Below are positions 53,541 through 62,950 of a stretch of 64,000 nt of DNA, piece by piece. Where the stretch lies: positions 1,364,001 to 1,428,000 of the forward strand of contig NZ_CM001441.1 in assembly GCF_000244895.1 (NCBI RefSeq). Reading direction: 5' to 3'. The notes below the pieces were generated by a model. It made no database searches. It was given only the letters and a program-made list of their open reading frames with translations, and was not told the DNA's origin. Position numbers and translations under genes: made by a program. The stretch is from Desulfosporosinus youngiae DSM 17734. GTDB lineage: Bacteria; Bacillota; Desulfitobacteriia; Desulfitobacteriales; Desulfitobacteriaceae. Each line of letters begins with the position of its first letter. Position 1 is the first letter of the stretch.

Positions 53541-53690
53541 CTATAAAGCCATAACAATCAACATCGGTGCGATAGCAGTCATTACTGAGATTTTGGCGAA
53601 ATTTATATCTTCAATGTTAACTCCATCTCCATCTAACGCTGTAAACTTGCCAAACCGTTTGACTACATTACTTGCCTTTAATACTGTCAT
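53541..53690 (-). CDS. Small protein, ABC-ATPase-like N-terminus and hydrophobic tail
   Basis: A 49-residue frame with a strong GGGAGG site before ATG 53690. Its first half (VLKASNVVKRFGKFTALD) resembles the start of an ABC transporter ATPase, but no P-loop follows; the second half ends in a hydrophobic stretch (ISVMTAIAPMLIVMAL). It may be a truncated ABC gene fused to noise, or a genuine small membrane protein. A longer frame upstream is not supported by a ribosome site. Confidence 0.4.
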   Translation of the reverse strand: MTVLKASNVVKRFGKFTALDGDGVNIEDINFAKISVMTAIAPMLIVMAL

Positions 53691-53853
53691 CTTGTAACCT
53701 CCCTCGTATAAACAGTATTTTCTTCGATACAGCAAGATATTCATAAAATAAGGGTAGATAATGGGATGCATACAGACAGCGTATAAGACCCTTCGTCCCT
53801 ATTCGAGGAATTGCTGTAGGAGGAAGAAACTATGGTTTCTTTTTGCCCATACG

Positions 53854-53893
53854 AAAAGGCTTAGGAACGGTCTGTGTCTTCCTAAGCCTTTTT
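53854..53893 (-). terminator. Terminator of ilvE
   Basis: AAAAGGCTTAGGAA pairs with TTCCTAAGCCTTTTT around 11 bases; on the - strand it follows the ilvE stop and ends in TTTT. Confidence 0.8.
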
Positions 53894-53922
53894 CCTTATA
53901 ACGAAAATACTTTGGTGAGGTT

Positions 53923-54993
53923 CTAATTGCTGACGTTGTCCATCCAGCCGAACTCATCAGGAACGCTGCCGTACTGAACGCCTGTCACAAAGTCAAACAG
54001 CTTTTGGGCGAATTCCCCCGTCTGGTTATTGTTGACTATAATTCTTTGCCCTTTCCAGGAAAGCTCACCGACAGGGGATATGACAGCGGCAGTACCGGAA
54101 CCAAATACCTCTTCGAGTTCTCCTTTGGCATGTGCTTCATATATCTCTTCGATAGAAATCTGACGTTCACTTGTCTTTAAGCCCCAATTTCGAGCTAATT
54201 CCAGGACAGTTTGACGAGTGATGCCTCCTAAGATACTGCCGTTGAGCTCCGGTGTGACAATCTCACCTTTGATTTTAAAGAAGATATTCATGGTGCCCAC
54301 TTCTTCAATGTACTTTCGGTGGACTGCATCCAACCATAATACTTGGCCAAAACCTTCTGTATGGGCTTCGGCCTGAGCAGGGAGACTCATGGCATAATTG
54401 GCCGGAGTTTTGGCCTGACCCAGACCTCCTTTAGTAGCCCGAACATATTTATCTTCTACTTTAATGCTGACCGGATTAAAGCCAGTCTCATAGTAGGCTC
54501 CGACAGGGGAGAGAATAATAAATAACTTATAGGTATTAGATACTCTAACCCCAATGTAACCATCGGTAGAAATAATAAATGGTCTTATATAAAGAGATGT
54601 ACCCGGGGTGTCGGGGACCCAGTGTTTTTCTAATTCCAATAATTTAAATAAGCCGGCCTGGACTTCCTCAACATCAACAGGGGGTATGCAAAGATGACCT
54701 GCGGAGCGATTGAAGCGATTTAGATAATGCTTTGTTCTAAACACGGCAATTTGGTTGTTTGCTGCTCTAAAGGCTTTCATTCCTTCAAAGATTGCTTGTC
54801 CATAATGAAATACGATGGTTGCAGGGACGAATTGAAACTCGCCATAAGGAACTATGCGTGGGGAATGCCACCCTTTGCCTGCTTCATAGTCCATGACAAA
54901 CATATGGTCTGTAAAAATGTTCCCAAAACCGAGTTGTTTATCAGTGGGCAGTACTCCAGCCTTGTCTACCTGGTTAATGGTAATATCAGTCAT
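53923..54993 (-). CDS. ilvE: Branched-chain amino acid aminotransferase
   Basis: 356 residues of the class IV PLP aminotransferase fold. It moves the amino group between leucine, isoleucine or valine and 2-oxoglutarate. Motifs: FHYGQAIFEGMKAFR, the PLP lysine in GLGQAKTPANYAMSLPAQ, then LDAVHRKYIEEVGTMNIFF and GSGTAAVISPVGEL. ATG 54993 follows TTGGAGG; a start five codons earlier is less likely. Monocistronic with a terminator. Confidence 0.92.
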   Translation of the reverse strand: MTDITINQVDKAGVLPTDKQLGFGNIFTDHMFVMDYEAGKGWHSPRIVPYGEFQFVPATIVFHYGQAIFEGMKAFRAANNQIAVFRTKHYLNRFNRSAGHLCIPPVDVEEVQAGLFKLLELEKHWVPDTPGTSLYIRPFIISTDGYIGVRVSNTYKLFIILSPVGAYYETGFNPVSIKVEDKYVRATKGGLGQAKTPANYAMSLPAQAEAHTEGFGQVLWLDAVHRKYIEEVGTMNIFFKIKGEIVTPELNGSILGGITRQTVLELARNWGLKTSERQISIEEIYEAHAKGELEEVFGSGTAAVISPVGELSWKGQRIIVNNNQTGEFAQKLFDFVTGVQYGSVPDEFGWMDNVSN

Positions 54994-55008
54994 AACTATT
55001 GCCTCCAA

Positions 55009-55329
55009 AACTCTATTAAGTACCTATAATTCAATAATAATCCTATCAAGACAGTTGTTCAATACCAAAGAATAGGAAAGTTGGATGAATAATCATGTAT
55101 ACTGTGTTCTTAGCCGCAATGAATAACTCCATAAATAGAATTAATTCAAACTTAGGCGGAACAAACACAATTCAGCAAGAGTGTCTGGTAAATATAGGAA
55201 TCAGTTTCGAGTAAAATCTTAGGCGATTACTCTTGATTCAGTTTGGGTAATCGTATAAAATAATTCAGTATTCTTACTGTTAGAATTCTAATTAATTTTT
55301 ATTAGTTTGATTGAATCGGAGGTTTTAAG
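55009..55329. other. AT-rich intergenic region between ilvE and marR
   Basis: Divergent gap of about 320 bases. No gene, stable hairpin or leader such as a T-box is apparent. Promoter candidates are too weak to call. Confidence 0.4.
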
Positions 55330-55776
55330 ATGGATTTCAACAAAGCGAAACAAATTCATTGTTTATTATTTTCCTTCGTAGGCTTATTTTATGAGAAGGT
55401 ATTCATAGGTTTTCGGCAAGAGTCGAAGTGTGACTCCTCTTTAAAAAAGAATCATAAGAAGATCTTAAATATTCTTTATTTGCATGACAAACTAACAATA
55501 ACAGAGATTAGTAAATTAAGTGATATTGAAAAAGGGAGTTTAACCACTCTTATAGATCTTCTGGAAGAGAAGGGATATATAACCCGATTAACTGACCCTG
55601 CAGATCGAAGAAAATCTCTGATCTCACTCAGCGATAATGGCAAAAAAGAGATGGAGCGGGTCATGAATTATTTTGCGCAAAGGATGAATGAATCCTTGCA
55701 CAAGTTTAGTTCGGATGAAATCCAGAAATTTCAAAACAACTTAGAGTATGTCGTGGATTTAATGAAAAAATTGTAG
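55330..55776 (+). CDS. MarR-family transcriptional regulator
   Basis: 148 residues with the winged-helix pattern of MarR: LTITEISKLSDIEKGSLTTLIDLLEEKGYITRLTDPADRRKSLISLSDNGKKEM, in which the recognition helix and the D-x-R-x-R wing are evident. It lies 62 bases upstream of the MATE pump in the same direction, a typical regulator and pump pair. GGAGG site before ATG. Confidence 0.88.
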   Translation: MDFNKAKQIHCLLFSFVGLFYEKVFIGFRQESKCDSSLKKNHKKILNILYLHDKLTITEISKLSDIEKGSLTTLIDLLEEKGYITRLTDPADRRKSLISLSDNGKKEMERVMNYFAQRMNESLHKFSSDEIQKFQNNLEYVVDLMKKL

Positions 55777-55838
55777 AGAGAACGATATAGAGAGAACTAT
55801 ATTTACAGAGAACGATAGAGAGAGAAAGAAGTGTTTAT

Positions 55839-57206
55839 ATGAATGAGAAACTGGATTTGCGCAGTGGAAATATTGGTAAGCTTCTCTGGGAATTTTCCAT
55901 TCCTGCAATAATCGGTATGTTAGTGAATGCATTCTATAATATCATTAGTCGAATCTTTGTGGGCAGGGGTGTGGGCTCTATTGCTATAGCCGCAGTGACG
56001 GTAGGCCTCCCGATTATGACACTTTTAGCCGCAGTGGCCATGCTCATTGGGATTGGCGCGACAGCTTTAATCTCGATTCGTCTTGGTGAGCAGAAACACG
56101 AAGAGGTAGAAAAAATAGCGGGTAATGCCACTCTCCTCTTAATAGTATTACCGTTACTTCTTTCCGGGATCTATTTTCTTTTTGCTGATCCGTTCTTAAA
56201 GCTATTTGGAGCGAGTCTGGAAGTTCTTCCTTATGCCCGGGATTATGTTGGTATCATCATGTTAGGCTCAGCCGCCATGGCGATTGCTTTTGGAATCAAT
56301 AACTTTATCCGGGCTGAGGGGAATCCCCGCTATGCCATGTTTACCCAAATTGTTGGTGCAGTGGTCAATATAATCTTGAACTATGTTTTTATTTTCAATT
56401 TTGGTTGGGGTATTAAGGGTTCAGCCCTGGCCACAATCATTGGACAAACGGTGTCGGCATGTTGTGTGCTTGGTTACTTCCTTTCTGGCCGCAGCAAGAT
56501 AAAAATTAAACTGAAGAATTTTAAAATCTATGTTCCGATTGTTACCAAGATAGTTACCATTGGCTTTGCACCCTTTGCAATGCAGATTGCTAACACTGTT
56601 CAGCAAACGATCATGAACAAAACTCTCTTGACTTATGGGGGAGATTTGGCACTTTCTGCGGTGGGAATTATTATGAGTGTGGCAATGCTTCTCTTAATGC
56701 CTGTGGTGGGAATTAGTCAGGGTGCTCAGCCTCTGATTGGTTTTAATTACGGTGCTCAGCGGCATGACCGAGTGCGTGAAACATTAAAGAAGGCAATCAT
56801 CGCCGGCTTTTCCATTGCAACCATAGGATTTGTTATAATCCGGGTTTTTGCGATCCCTATCGTGGGACTCTTTAGCGAGGGGGATACAGCCCTAACCGAA
56901 TTAACGGTTCATGCGATGTCGATGTTCTTTGTGGTTCTTCCGATCGTAGGTTATCAGATTGTTGGAGCCAACTATTTTCAAGCAGTTGGTAAACCTGTTC
57001 AATCGACGATCTTAAGTCTTTCCAGACAAGTGATCATCTTTATTCCGCTCTTGTTAATATTGCCTAAATATATGGGGATTGATGGTGCCTGGATTACGGC
57101 TCCTATCGCGGATGTTCTGGCTGTGACAATTACGACTATATTCCTCTTTTATGAGTTAAGGAATAAATCAGCGAATAAAAAAGTACTCACTGCCGAAGAA
57201 AACTGA
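55839..57206 (+). CDS. MATE family efflux pump (MepA-like)
   Basis: 455 residues with 12 predicted membrane helices. The start LRSGNIGKLLWEFSIPAIIGMLVNAFYNIISRIFVGRGVG and the internal repeat FAPFAMQIANTVQQTIMNKTL are characteristic of DinF/MepA multidrug transporters, driven by Na+ or H+. GNPRYAMFTQIVGAVVNIILNYVFIF fits the usual fourth-fifth helix. The gap before it has direct repeats of AGAGAGAAC that may bind the MarR-type regulator. Confidence 0.9.
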   Translation: MNEKLDLRSGNIGKLLWEFSIPAIIGMLVNAFYNIISRIFVGRGVGSIAIAAVTVGLPIMTLLAAVAMLIGIGATALISIRLGEQKHEEVEKIAGNATLLLIVLPLLLSGIYFLFADPFLKLFGASLEVLPYARDYVGIIMLGSAAMAIAFGINNFIRAEGNPRYAMFTQIVGAVVNIILNYVFIFNFGWGIKGSALATIIGQTVSACCVLGYFLSGRSKIKIKLKNFKIYVPIVTKIVTIGFAPFAMQIANTVQQTIMNKTLLTYGGDLALSAVGIIMSVAMLLLMPVVGISQGAQPLIGFNYGAQRHDRVRETLKKAIIAGFSIATIGFVIIRVFAIPIVGLFSEGDTALTELTVHAMSMFFVVLPIVGYQIVGANYFQAVGKPVQSTILSLSRQVIIFIPLLLILPKYMGIDGAWITAPIADVLAVTITTIFLFYELRNKSANKKVLTAEEN

Positions 57207-57485
57207 AATCATGACCTGATGGTGTTTTCCGCAATGCGGCAGCAATCTGCCAAATAATCATAGGGAAGAGCGGAAGTTGCGAAGAATCTCTTGAACTTTG
57301 GGATGGAGATTTCGATGGTGGCTAAAGCAACGGGTATGACGGAAGAAGACGTTAAACGACTAAATGATTGATACACTCAATCAAGGGCCCAATCTAATGG
57401 TACTTTCCGGATTTTGCCGAATATATATCTGACCGAGATACATTTTTTCCGTTATGCCCTTAGTAACATTAATTGCAGTAGTCTA
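57207..57485. other. Intergenic region before the trp promoter
   Basis: Contains the Rpn-type remnant (57264-57371) and otherwise no gene. Confidence 0.5.
57264..57371 (+). pseudogene. C-terminal remnant of an Rpn/PD-(D/E)XK transposase-like gene
   Basis: The frame reads GRAEVAKNLLNFGMEISMVA and then KATGMTEEDVKRLND with a stop at 57369-57371. This is the conserved C-terminal tail of Rpn family recombination-promoting nucleases; the rest of the gene is missing. Confidence 0.55.
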
Positions 57486-57514
57486 TTGACAGATCTGAAG
57501 TAACAATATACAAT
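57486..57514 (+). promoter_or_regulatory. Promoter of the trp operon
   Basis: TTGACA (57486-57491) and TACAAT (57509-57514) are 17 bases apart, near-perfect sigma-A consensus, just upstream of the first T-box. Confidence 0.85.
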
Positions 57515-57529
57515 AACAAAAACACGAAA

Positions 57530-57795
57530 CCTTTGAACAAGAGAAGTACGAAAAATTGGGTGTAACCAGAGAGCTGCCGGTGGTGGGAGTGCAGCAGCAC
57601 AGATTTTTCCGAATGGGCTTGTGAGGGCAGCTTGAAACTGTGATGCAGGAGTAGACGCTGACGGGAACCCCGACCGTTATCAGAGGGGTGCATATGATGG
57701 TATGCAAAATGAGTGGGCGATTTATTATCGTCAATCAGGGTGGCAGCGCAGAAGTTTAAAAGCTTTTGTCCCTTTAAGGGGACAAAAGCTTTTTT
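57530..57795 (+). ncRNA. T-box leader 1 (tryptophan)
   Basis: A T-box leader: stem I region from about 57560, a specifier-like loop GAATGGGCTT with TGG at 57614-57616 (Trp), the T-box AGGGTGGCAGCGC (57737-57749) that pairs with the uncharged tRNA 3' end, and a terminator AAAAGCTTTTGTCCC…GGGGACAAAAGC then TTTTTT (57758-57795). Uncharged tRNA-Trp would favour antitermination. Confidence 0.85.
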
Positions 57796-57799
57796 ATTT

Positions 57800-58108
57800 A
57801 ACCACTTTAAACTTAATAAAGGAATTTAAACCATTGAAGCGGAGATAACGCTGTAAAGTGCACTTACAGAGAGCGGGGGAGGCTGAGAACCCCGCAGAAC
57901 GCAGTAGAGCAAATGGACCGCAGAGGGCGCAATGAAACGGAGTTTTTTCCGGAGTATCCTGCGACGTAACACAGACGTTAGCTTGTGAGGAATATGTTAG
58001 TATTCTTAAAGAGATGTGCGGGCATTTTGAATGCCGCAAAGCAAGGTGGTACCGCGAGTGAGGAAACACTCGTCCTTGACAATAATTGTCAATGGGCGGG
58101 TGTTTTTT
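57800..58108 (+). ncRNA. T-box leader 2 (tryptophan)
   Basis: A second T-box follows directly. The specifier-like loop AAATGGACCG has TGG at 57914-57916, exactly 300 bases after the first. The T-box AAGGTGGTACCGCGAG is at 58043-58058, and a terminator hairpin with internal TTGACAATAATTGTCAA loop ends in TTTTTT at about 58108. Two T-boxes in series make the operon respond steeply to tRNA-Trp charging. Confidence 0.88.
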
Positions 58109-58172
58109 GTATTAAGAGAATGTATACCCTACAGATACTCGACCATGAATGAAAAAGAAAGGAGTGAATCAT

Positions 58173-59639
58173 ATGTTAAGACCAACCCTGGATGAAGCCA
58201 AGAAACTAGCCCAAGGATACTCAATTTTACCTGTCAGTCGGGAAATTTACGCCGATGTAAAAACCCCGATCGCTTTACTGAAAGCGATCAATACCATCAG
58301 CCACCGATACTATCTTCTGGAAAGCGTGGAGGGCGGTGAGGTTTGGGGCAGGTACTCTTTTTTAGGGTTTGATCCGGTCACTCAGGTGACTTGTAAAGAT
58401 AATCGGGTGGAAATAAATAATGGAACCATCATCAAGCTTGAGGGACAAGATCCGACAACGGTCGTTCGTGATATTTTATCCCAGTATAAAACACCCCAGT
58501 TTGATTCTCTCCCCCCATTCACGGGAGGTTTTGTCGGTTATTTTGCTTATGATTTCATTAAATACTTTGAAAAGACCCTCCAGTCTAAAATTCCAGATGA
58601 AGACAATTTCAATGATATGGAGCTCATGCTTTTTGACAAGGTAATCGCTTATGATCACTTAAAACAAAAGATCATTATTATCATCAATGTCAAAACGGAT
58701 GCTCTTGAAGAAGGCTATCGAAAGGCGAGCTTTGAAATTGACAGTATTACTAAGCTAATTAAGCAAAATTTCCCGGAACCAGAGAGCAAACCGGTCTTAA
58801 AGTCTGATATTCAGCCGGATATCCCAAAAAACACGTTCGAAGCAATGGTCAGAAAGGCGAAGGAGTATATCTACAATGGTGATGTTTTCCAAGTCGTTTT
58901 ATCGAGACGTTTTACGGCTAAAATGGAAGGCAGTTTGATGGACACCTATCGGGTTTTGAGGACCACCAATCCATCGCCCTATATGTTCTTTATCAAGACG
59001 AATAATGTAGAGATTGCCGGGACGTCCCCTGAAACCCTGGTAAAACTTCAGAATGGCAGATTATCGACCTTTCCGCTGGCCGGGACCAGGCCGAGGGGAA
59101 CAACGGACGCGGAGGATAAGCTGATTGAGCAGGAATTAATCGAGGATGAAAAGGAACTCAGTGAACACAACATGCTGGTGGATCTGGGGAGAAATGACTT
59201 GGGCAGGATCAGCAAGTTTGGCAGCGTTAAGGTGAGTGATTATCTCAAAATCCTGCGTTTCTCTCATGTGATGCACATTGCTTCGGAGGTAAACAGTGAG
59301 ATAAAAGAGGATAAAGATGCCATGGACTCAATTATGTCCGTGCTGCCGGCAGGTACTCTTTCAGGAGCACCGAAGATCCGGGCTTGTGAAATCATTGATG
59401 AGCTGGAGCCGGTGCGCAGAGGGATTTACGGCGGGGCGGTAGGTTATATCGATTTTTCCGGGAATATGGATACTTGCATTGCCATTCGAATGGCCGTAAA
59501 AAAAGGGGATAAGGTTTATGTTCAGGCAGGGGCGGGCATCGTCGCTGACAGTATTCCTGAAAATGAATATCTGGAGTGTGAAAATAAAGCTATGGCAGTC
59601 ATACGTGCTTTGAAGCTTTCCCAGGAGGTGATGGACTAA
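58173..59639 (+). CDS. trpE: Anthranilate synthase component I
   Basis: 488 residues. Converts chorismate with ammonia from TrpG into anthranilate. N-terminal regulatory part (LLESVEGGEVWGRYSFLGF, tryptophan-site region), then the chorismate domain with FQVVLSRRFTA, NPSPYMFF, GTSPETLVKL, the FPLAGTRPRG core and AGTLSGAPKIRA, all near-canonical. ATG 58173 follows AAAGGAG; a frame 8 codons longer is less likely. First gene of trpEGDCF, overlapping trpG. Confidence 0.95.
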   Translation: MLRPTLDEAKKLAQGYSILPVSREIYADVKTPIALLKAINTISHRYYLLESVEGGEVWGRYSFLGFDPVTQVTCKDNRVEINNGTIIKLEGQDPTTVVRDILSQYKTPQFDSLPPFTGGFVGYFAYDFIKYFEKTLQSKIPDEDNFNDMELMLFDKVIAYDHLKQKIIIIINVKTDALEEGYRKASFEIDSITKLIKQNFPEPESKPVLKSDIQPDIPKNTFEAMVRKAKEYIYNGDVFQVVLSRRFTAKMEGSLMDTYRVLRTTNPSPYMFFIKTNNVEIAGTSPETLVKLQNGRLSTFPLAGTRPRGTTDAEDKLIEQELIEDEKELSEHNMLVDLGRNDLGRISKFGSVKVSDYLKILRFSHVMHIASEVNSEIKEDKDAMDSIMSVLPAGTLSGAPKIRACEIIDELEPVRRGIYGGAVGYIDFSGNMDTCIAIRMAVKKGDKVYVQAGAGIVADSIPENEYLECENKAMAVIRALKLSQEVMD

Positions 59640-60226
59640 TGGTTTTACTGATCGACAACTATGACAGCTTTTCCTATAATCTGTATCAGTTTATCGGAGA
59701 AATTAATGACGATATTAAAGTGGTGCGCAATGATGAGCTAAGCGCTGCAGAAATCAAAGCGCTGAATCCCAGTCATATTGTTATTTCACCCGGACCGGGC
59801 TTCCCTATCAATGCCGGAGTGTGTGAAGAGGTTATTCTGAAGCTGAAAGAAACAACGCCCATCTTGGGTGTTTGTCTTGGGCATCAAGCGATATGTGAAG
59901 CCTTTGGCGCTAAGATAGTCCATGCCAAAACCATGATGCATGGCAAAAAAAGCAGTATCCATATTGCGAACGGTAATGAGATTTTCAGGGGGCTGCCGCC
60001 GATCATTGAAGCGGCCAGATATCACTCGCTTATTGCGGAAAAACAAGGCATTCCCGATGAGCTTCTGGTGATAGCAGAGGATCAAAACGGTGAGATCATG
60101 GGGGTTAAGCACCGGGATTATGAGGTGTATGGGGTTCAGTTTCATCCGGAATCCATACTTACACCGAAAGGAAAACAAATCATAACCAACTTTCTTGGCC
60201 TGGAGGTGAAAGGAAATGATTGCTAA
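59639..60226 (+). CDS. trpG: Anthranilate synthase component II (glutamine amidotransferase)
   Basis: 195 residues of the class I glutamine amidotransferase fold. The nucleophile elbow GVCLGHQAI (Cys about 79) and the later HPES of QFHPESILTP supply the catalytic triad. It starts at the A of the trpE stop (TAATG), so translation is coupled. It delivers ammonia to TrpE. Confidence 0.95.
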   Translation: MVLLIDNYDSFSYNLYQFIGEINDDIKVVRNDELSAAEIKALNPSHIVISPGPGFPINAGVCEEVILKLKETTPILGVCLGHQAICEAFGAKIVHAKTMMHGKKSSIHIANGNEIFRGLPPIIEAARYHSLIAEKQGIPDELLVIAEDQNGEIMGVKHRDYEVYGVQFHPESILTPKGKQIITNFLGLEVKGNDC

Positions 60227-61232
60227 GGCGATTTATAAGATCGTTAATGGTCAGGATTTGGATCTGGAGACAACGAAAGCTGTCATGGAACAAATTATGA
60301 ATGGTGAGGCCAGCAATGCCCAGATTGGCTCCTTTCTGACAGCCATGAGAATGAAAGGAGAAAGCATTGAGGAAATAACAGCCTGTGCTATGGTCATGCG
60401 CGAGAAGTGCACTAAGCTCAATCCGGGGATGGATGTGCTGGACATTGTGGGCACAGGCGGAGACGAAGCACATACCTTTAATATTTCAACTGTCAGCTCT
60501 TTAGTTGTGTCTGCAGCGGGTGTACCGGTAGCCAAGCATGGAGGCAGGTCCGTCTCCAGCAAATGCGGAAGCGCTGATCTTTTAGAATCTTTAGGGGTCA
60601 AAATCGATATTAACGCGGCCCAAAGTGAACAAATACTGCGTAAGATCGGCCTGTGCTTCATGTTTGCGCCGACCTACCACGCTTCGATGAAGTATGCCGC
60701 GCCGGTAAGACGTGAATTGGCTATACGTACGATTTTCAATATCCTGGGTCCCCTGGCGAATCCGGCTGGAGCGAATACTCAGCTGCTCGGCGTCTATGAC
60801 GAAAATTTGGTGGAACCTCTGGCCAGAGTCCTTTTGAATTTAGGGGTTAAACGCGCTATGGTGGTGCATGGGCATGATGGACTGGACGAGGTCACGCTGT
60901 GCAGTACGACCACGGTTTGCGAAGTTTTTGAAGGCAGGCTGAACAGCTTCTTTCTTGATCCCGAGCAGCTAGGGTTCCAAAAGTGCAGACCGGAGGATTT
61001 GGTGGGGGGAAACCCTGAGGAAAATGCTCAGATCGCCCTGGATATCCTGAATGGAGAGAAGGGGCCGAAACGAGATATTGTCTTACTGAATTCGGCTGTG
61101 TGTCTATATATGTTCTATAGTCACACAACTCTTCGCGACTGCGTAAAATTAGCCGCAGAAATCATTGATAGCGGAAAAGCCAAGGCGCAACTGGAAAGGT
61201 TCATCGCCCTGTCAAATGAGGTAAGGTCATGA
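60216..61232 (+). CDS. trpD: Anthranilate phosphoribosyltransferase
   Basis: 338 residues. Joins anthranilate to PRPP. The GTGGDEAHTFNIST loop (PRPP site), KHGGRSVSSKCGSADLLE, FAPTYHASMKYAAPVRRELAIRTIFNILGPLANP and VHGHDGLDEVT motifs are all present. It overlaps trpG by 11 bases. Confidence 0.95.
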   Translation: MIAKAIYKIVNGQDLDLETTKAVMEQIMNGEASNAQIGSFLTAMRMKGESIEEITACAMVMREKCTKLNPGMDVLDIVGTGGDEAHTFNISTVSSLVVSAAGVPVAKHGGRSVSSKCGSADLLESLGVKIDINAAQSEQILRKIGLCFMFAPTYHASMKYAAPVRRELAIRTIFNILGPLANPAGANTQLLGVYDENLVEPLARVLLNLGVKRAMVVHGHDGLDEVTLCSTTTVCEVFEGRLNSFFLDPEQLGFQKCRPEDLVGGNPEENAQIALDILNGEKGPKRDIVLLNSAVCLYMFYSHTTLRDCVKLAAEIIDSGKAKAQLERFIALSNEVRS

Positions 61233-62020
61233 TATTAGACCAGATAGCACACTATACGAAAGACAGAGTTGACGCTTTAAAACAAGTAAAATCTTTTGAT
61301 GAACTCAAAAATGAAGCACTGGCGATTAAGACCCAACAGCCTTTCGCATTCGAAAAGGCGTTGGCAAATGAGGGGATGGCTTTTATCTGCGAGGTGAAAA
61401 AGGCCTCTCCTTCGAAGGGTATTATTGCTGAAACCTTTCCTTATGTAGAAATTGCTCAGGACTATGAACAAGCCGGTGCGAGTGCTATTTCCGTACTGAC
61501 GGAACCGAAATTTTTTCTCGGCAGGGACAGCTATTTGAGTGAAATAAAGGCTCGGGTAAGCATTCCTGTTCTGCGTAAGGACTTTATTGTTGACAGCTAT
61601 CAGATTTACGAGGCAAAAGTCATAGGTGCGGATGCGGTATTGCTCATTTGCACTTTGCTGGATGCAGACACACTGAGGGAATATATCGGGATTGCTGAAA
61701 GTCTGGGGCTTTCGGCGCTGGTAGAGACTCATACGGAGGAGGAAATTAAATTTGCGCTGAAAGCCGGCGCAAGGCTGATTGGGATCAATAACCGAAATTT
61801 GAAAACCTTTGAGGTCGACTTGAATACGACCACTTCCCTGCGCCATTTGGTGCCGGAAAACATTCTGCTTATTTCTGAAAGCGGTATCCGGGAACCAGAT
61901 GATATTGAACGATTGAGACAAAGCAAGGTTGATGGGGTATTGATTGGGGAAGCCTTTATGAGAAAAGCAGACAAAGCTGCATTTATGAAGAATTTAAAGG
62001 GCAAACAGGGGGGCGTATGA
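61229..62020 (+). CDS. trpC: Indole-3-glycerol-phosphate synthase
   Basis: 263 residues, TIM barrel. Closes the indole ring. CEVKKASPSKGII (catalytic Lys), ISVLTEPKFFLGR, VLRKDFIVDSYQIYEA, ALVETHTEEE, GINNRNLKTFEVD and SESGIREPDD follow the family in order. Overlaps trpD by 4 bases. Confidence 0.95.
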   Translation: MILDQIAHYTKDRVDALKQVKSFDELKNEALAIKTQQPFAFEKALANEGMAFICEVKKASPSKGIIAETFPYVEIAQDYEQAGASAISVLTEPKFFLGRDSYLSEIKARVSIPVLRKDFIVDSYQIYEAKVIGADAVLLICTLLDADTLREYIGIAESLGLSALVETHTEEEIKFALKAGARLIGINNRNLKTFEVDLNTTTSLRHLVPENILLISESGIREPDDIERLRQSKVDGVLIGEAFMRKADKAAFMKNLKGKQGGV

Positions 62021-62655
62021 CCAAAATAAAGATTTGCGGTCTGACTAGAGAGTGTGATATCGACGCGGTTAATGACGCTTATCCGGACTACGTCGGCTTT
62101 GTGTTTGCAGACAGCAAACGGCGGATCACCCCCCAGGCTGCACTTAAACTTAGAGAGCGTCTTAGTAAAAGAATTCAGACCGTGGGTGTATTTGTCGATG
62201 AGAGTATCGAGCAGATTGACGACATTTGTGCAAAGGGTATTATAGATGTCATTCAACTTCATGGGCATGAAAATCAGGCCTATATTGAACGGCTTCAAGA
62301 GAAGCTTGGCAAACCTGTCATCAAGGCTGTCCGGGTGCGTTCCAGGGAAACCATTGAGGCAGCGGAGACATTGAACTGCAATTATCTCCTGCTGGATTCC
62401 TATTCTGACAAGGGTGCCGGCGGAACAGGGGAGACCTTCGATTGGAAGGTTATCAACGAAGTCAGAACCCCTTTTTTCCTGGCAGGCGGACTCAATAGCC
62501 TTAATATCTTGCAGGCAATCAGAACCGTTAAGCCGTTTGGAGTAGATATCAGCAGCGGTGTAGAAATCGATGGGTTTAAGGATAGAGACAAGATAGCAGA
62601 AATAGTGGACTTAATAAGAAAGGAAACAGGAGGAGGAGAAACAGGGGAACAATGA
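62017..62655 (+). CDS. trpF: Phosphoribosylanthranilate isomerase
   Basis: 212 residues, TIM barrel. Performs the Amadori step before TrpC. KICGLTRECDIDAV (catalytic Cys near residue 7), VGFVFADSKRRITP, QLHGHEN, LLLDSYSDKGAGGTGETFDW and LAGGLNSLNI, then GVDISSGVEIDGFKDRDKI are typical. Overlaps trpC by 4 bases. trpB and trpA do not follow. Confidence 0.95.
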   Translation: MTKIKICGLTRECDIDAVNDAYPDYVGFVFADSKRRITPQAALKLRERLSKRIQTVGVFVDESIEQIDDICAKGIIDVIQLHGHENQAYIERLQEKLGKPVIKAVRVRSRETIEAAETLNCNYLLLDSYSDKGAGGTGETFDWKVINEVRTPFFLAGGLNSLNILQAIRTVKPFGVDISSGVEIDGFKDRDKIAEIVDLIRKETGGGETGEQ

Positions 62656-62675
62656 ACCTGTCCCCTTGTTTCAAA
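62637..62675 (+). terminator. Hairpin after trpF, member of the ACAGGGG repeat family
   Basis: GAAACAGGGGAACA and the mirror arm TGTCCCCTTGTTTC form a hairpin overlapping the end of trpF (stop at 62655). Probably terminates the operon. Confidence 0.6.
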
Positions 62676-62950
62676 CATGAAATTGTGTCTTTTAATTCAC
62701 CGTGCTTTGATCGATATTTATTGAAAAGTTGACGATTGATCGCTTATTTATTTGAGAAATAGAAACGCCCTCAAGCCATTGAGGAGGACGAGAACATGGG
62801 TGTTGCTCCAAAAGACCAAGGATATAGAGAAACATCATTGTCATTACAAAAACTAAAAAACTAAAGACATCTCTGTTCGTCCAGTGACAATTAAGATGGA
62901 AAATTTCTCCCGCTCATCTTCTGGAATCCCCAGCAGGAGAAGGGCCTGGC

